Source: an uncultured Clostridia bacterium | GTDB taxonomy: Bacteria; Bacillota; Clostridia; Christensenellales; Borkfalkiaceae | Reading direction: 5' to 3' | Assembly (NCBI GenBank): GCA_947626575.1 | Contig: CANQSR010000001.1 | Span: 124,001-188,000, forward strand | DNA length: 64,000 nucleotides | In this document: positions 62,774 through 64,000 of the stretch, one piece after another | Numbering within the stretch: position 1 is the first letter of the stretch | Layout: each line of letters opens with the position of its first letter | Position numbers and translations under genes: made by a program | The notes under the pieces: model-generated | Database searches by the model: none | Told to the model about the DNA's origin: nothing | Seen by the model: the letters and a program-made list of their open reading frames with translations, nothing else

Positions 62774-62831
62774 AATGCTCTCTTTCGGACATGGTATGCC
62801 CGTTTTGTGTGAATAAGCCCTTGGACGGGCG

Positions 62832-63500
62832 CTACGTGGTGAGATCCCAACCGATGGGCGCAATGCCGTGGGCCTCCAAATACGCGTTGGCCTTGGAGAA
62901 GTGGCGGCAGCCGAAAAACCCGTTGTAGGCCGAGAGCGGCGAGGGGTGCGCGCATTCGAGGATGAGGTGCTTGCTTGCGTCGATGAGCGGCTTTTTTCTG
63001 CGCGCGTTGCCGCCCCACAGCAGGAACACGAGGTGCTGTTTTTCCCGCGAAAGAAGCTCGATGACGGAATCCGTGAACCAGCTCCACCCGCAGTTCGCGT
63101 GCGAATTTGCCTGATGCGCGCGCACCGAAAGCGCCGTGTTCAAAAGCAATACGCCCTCGTTTGCCCACTTCGTGAGGTCGCCCGACCTGGGCGGGTCGTA
63201 ACCCAAATCATCTTTCAGCTCTTTCAGCATGTTGACGAGCGACGGCGGCATGGGCACGCCTTCGGGTACGGAAAAGCACAGCCCGTGCGCCTGTCCGGGT
63301 TCGTGGTAGGGGTCCTGTCCGAGCAACACGGCCTTCACCTTTGCAAACGGCGTATAGCGGAAGCAGTTGTAGAGGTCGTACATATTTGGATATACGGTGC
63401 AGTGGGAGTACTCATATTTGAGAAACTCCCTGATTTTCAGATAGCGCGCATCGGTAAAGAGCGGCCGCAGGACTTCGTTCCAATCGCCTAAATCTATCAT
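62832..63500 (-). CDS. ung: Uracil-DNA glycosylase (family 1)
   Basis: 222 residues. Catalytic GQDPYHEPGQAHGLCFSV (Asp in the water-activating loop) and the Leu-loop HPSPLSAYNGFFGC with its His. Removes uracil from DNA. Starts at ATG 63500 with an AAGGAG site. A motif word (62786-62796) lies 36 bases beyond its stop. Confidence 0.98.
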   Translation of the reverse strand: MIDLGDWNEVLRPLFTDARYLKIREFLKYEYSHCTVYPNMYDLYNCFRYTPFAKVKAVLLGQDPYHEPGQAHGLCFSVPEGVPMPPSLVNMLKELKDDLGYDPPRSGDLTKWANEGVLLLNTALSVRAHQANSHANCGWSWFTDSVIELLSREKQHLVFLLWGGNARRKKPLIDASKHLILECAHPSPLSAYNGFFGCRHFSKANAYLEAHGIAPIGWDLTT

Positions 63501-63559
63501 GTGACTCCTTACGCGGCCTCAGGCGGACCGCTTGCAGGCTGTTTGTTCTTCCTTCACGG

Positions 63560-64000
63560 TCACGCTTCGAGAGAAGCGAAGATTTCGGGAAGATGCGCCC
63601 TCAATCCGAGAAGGGCGCGCTTGGTGTTCTTTTTGAATTGCTCGGTCGTCGAGCCTGAGCCGTACACATCCGAGATGGCCTTGACGGAGCAGAAGGGGAC
63701 GCCCGCATACTTGCATACCTGCGCGATCGCGCCCGCCTCCATCTCGCGGATGTCACAGCCGAGGCCGAGGAGCAGGGCGTGGTCTGCGGGCGAATCGTCG
63801 AAGCGGTCGCCCGTGCCGAGCGTGCGGCGGGGAAGATCGAGGCCCTTCGGACAGAAGAGGGGCAAAAAGTTCTCCTCCTCGCCGGGGAGCGTCCCCACCT
63901 CTTTTCCCGTGAGCTGGACGAGGTCGAAATCGTATTGCACGGCCTTTTCGATGAGATATACTTCGCCCACTTCGGTGTTTTGCGTTTTTAACCCGCCCGC
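63560..64000 (-). CDS. mtnN: 5'-methylthioadenosine/S-adenosylhomocysteine nucleosidase (partial)
   Basis: Open to the window edge at 64000; the upstream part reads GGLKTQNTEVGEVYLIEKA in the same frame, so no internal start is needed. Contains GTGDRFDDSPAD, the catalytic-region REMEAGAIAQVCKYAGVPF (Glu) and KAISDVYGSG (Asp), typical of the MtnN/Pfs family that recycles MTA and SAH. About one third of the protein lies outside the window. Confidence 0.88.
   Translation of the reverse strand, partial: AGGLKTQNTEVGEVYLIEKAVQYDFDLVQLTGKEVGTLPGEEENFLPLFCPKGLDLPRRTLGTGDRFDDSPADHALLLGLGCDIREMEAGAIAQVCKYAGVPFCSVKAISDVYGSGSTTEQFKKNTKRALLGLRAHLPEIFASLEA

Overview
The window is a contiguous piece of a fairly GC-rich (coding genes near 58-62% by eye) chromosome from a spore-forming, Gram-positive-type Firmicute of the Clostridia. 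This rests on the smc-ftsY / ylxM-ffh-rpsP-khpA core, mcsA-mcsB-clpC, a SpoVB-type flippase, a CotF-family coat protein, a SigF/SigB-type sigma factor with partner-switching regulators, reverse rubrerythrin, and lipoproteins with InlB B-repeats and BspA-type leucine-rich repeats. An uncultured gut lineage such as Christensenellales is a guess that cannot be settled from this sequence alone. No rRNA, tRNA, transposase, phage gene or CRISPR array was found.

Layout. 1-12.4 kb: the end of smc, ftsY, a block of accessory membrane proteins, a lipoprotein and an XRE regulator, then ylxM, ffh, rpsP and khpA. 12.9-20.1 kb: pgi, a SpoVB-like flippase, a LysM protein, a Cys-containing clostridial protein, cysK and rqcH. 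20.3-23.5 kb: the proteostasis set tig-clpP-clpX. 24.4-28.4 kb: a 1224-residue surface lipoprotein of three InlB-type repeats and seven related modules. 29.7-33.6 kb: an orphan sugar-type ABC ATPase, a predicted metal permease with a His-rich loop and a NagD-like phosphatase. 33.7-35.4 kb: a four-gene STAS / HATPase-like / sigma / HATPase operon. 35.6-45.4 kb: an XRE gene, a Pro/Met-rich membrane protein, a PucR-type regulator, an S41 protease, a cysteine desulfurase with a DUF3343 partner, endonuclease III, coat proteins and a beta-helix sugar-nucleotidyltransferase-like protein. 46.2-52.4 kb: an LRR lipoprotein with a divergent XRE gene, another XRE gene, ychF, argS and a phosphatase. 52.5-64 kb: reverse rubrerythrin, a zinc-ribbon membrane protein, an XRE-membrane fusion, mcsA-mcsB-clpC, ung and a partial mtnN.

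Three genome-scale patterns stand out. First, about a tenth of the window is intergenic DNA assembled from a limited set of dispersed modular hairpin repeats. Several modules have stems whose sequence varies while pairing is kept, and one carries a G-quadruplex-like tail. Second, an 11-12 base word, CGGACATGG(G)TA, occurs 13 times on both strands, in genes and between them, where far fewer than one would be expected by chance. Third, several genes have a -10 box placed so that the transcript would begin at the ATG (leaderless), and small XRE regulators repeatedly sit beside palindromes that overlap promoters of surface proteins.

Gene starts were chosen from Shine-Dalgarno sequences, promoters and family N-termini. 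Most promoters and terminators are read by eye as TTGACA/TATAAT-like pairs and GC-rich hairpins followed by T-runs.
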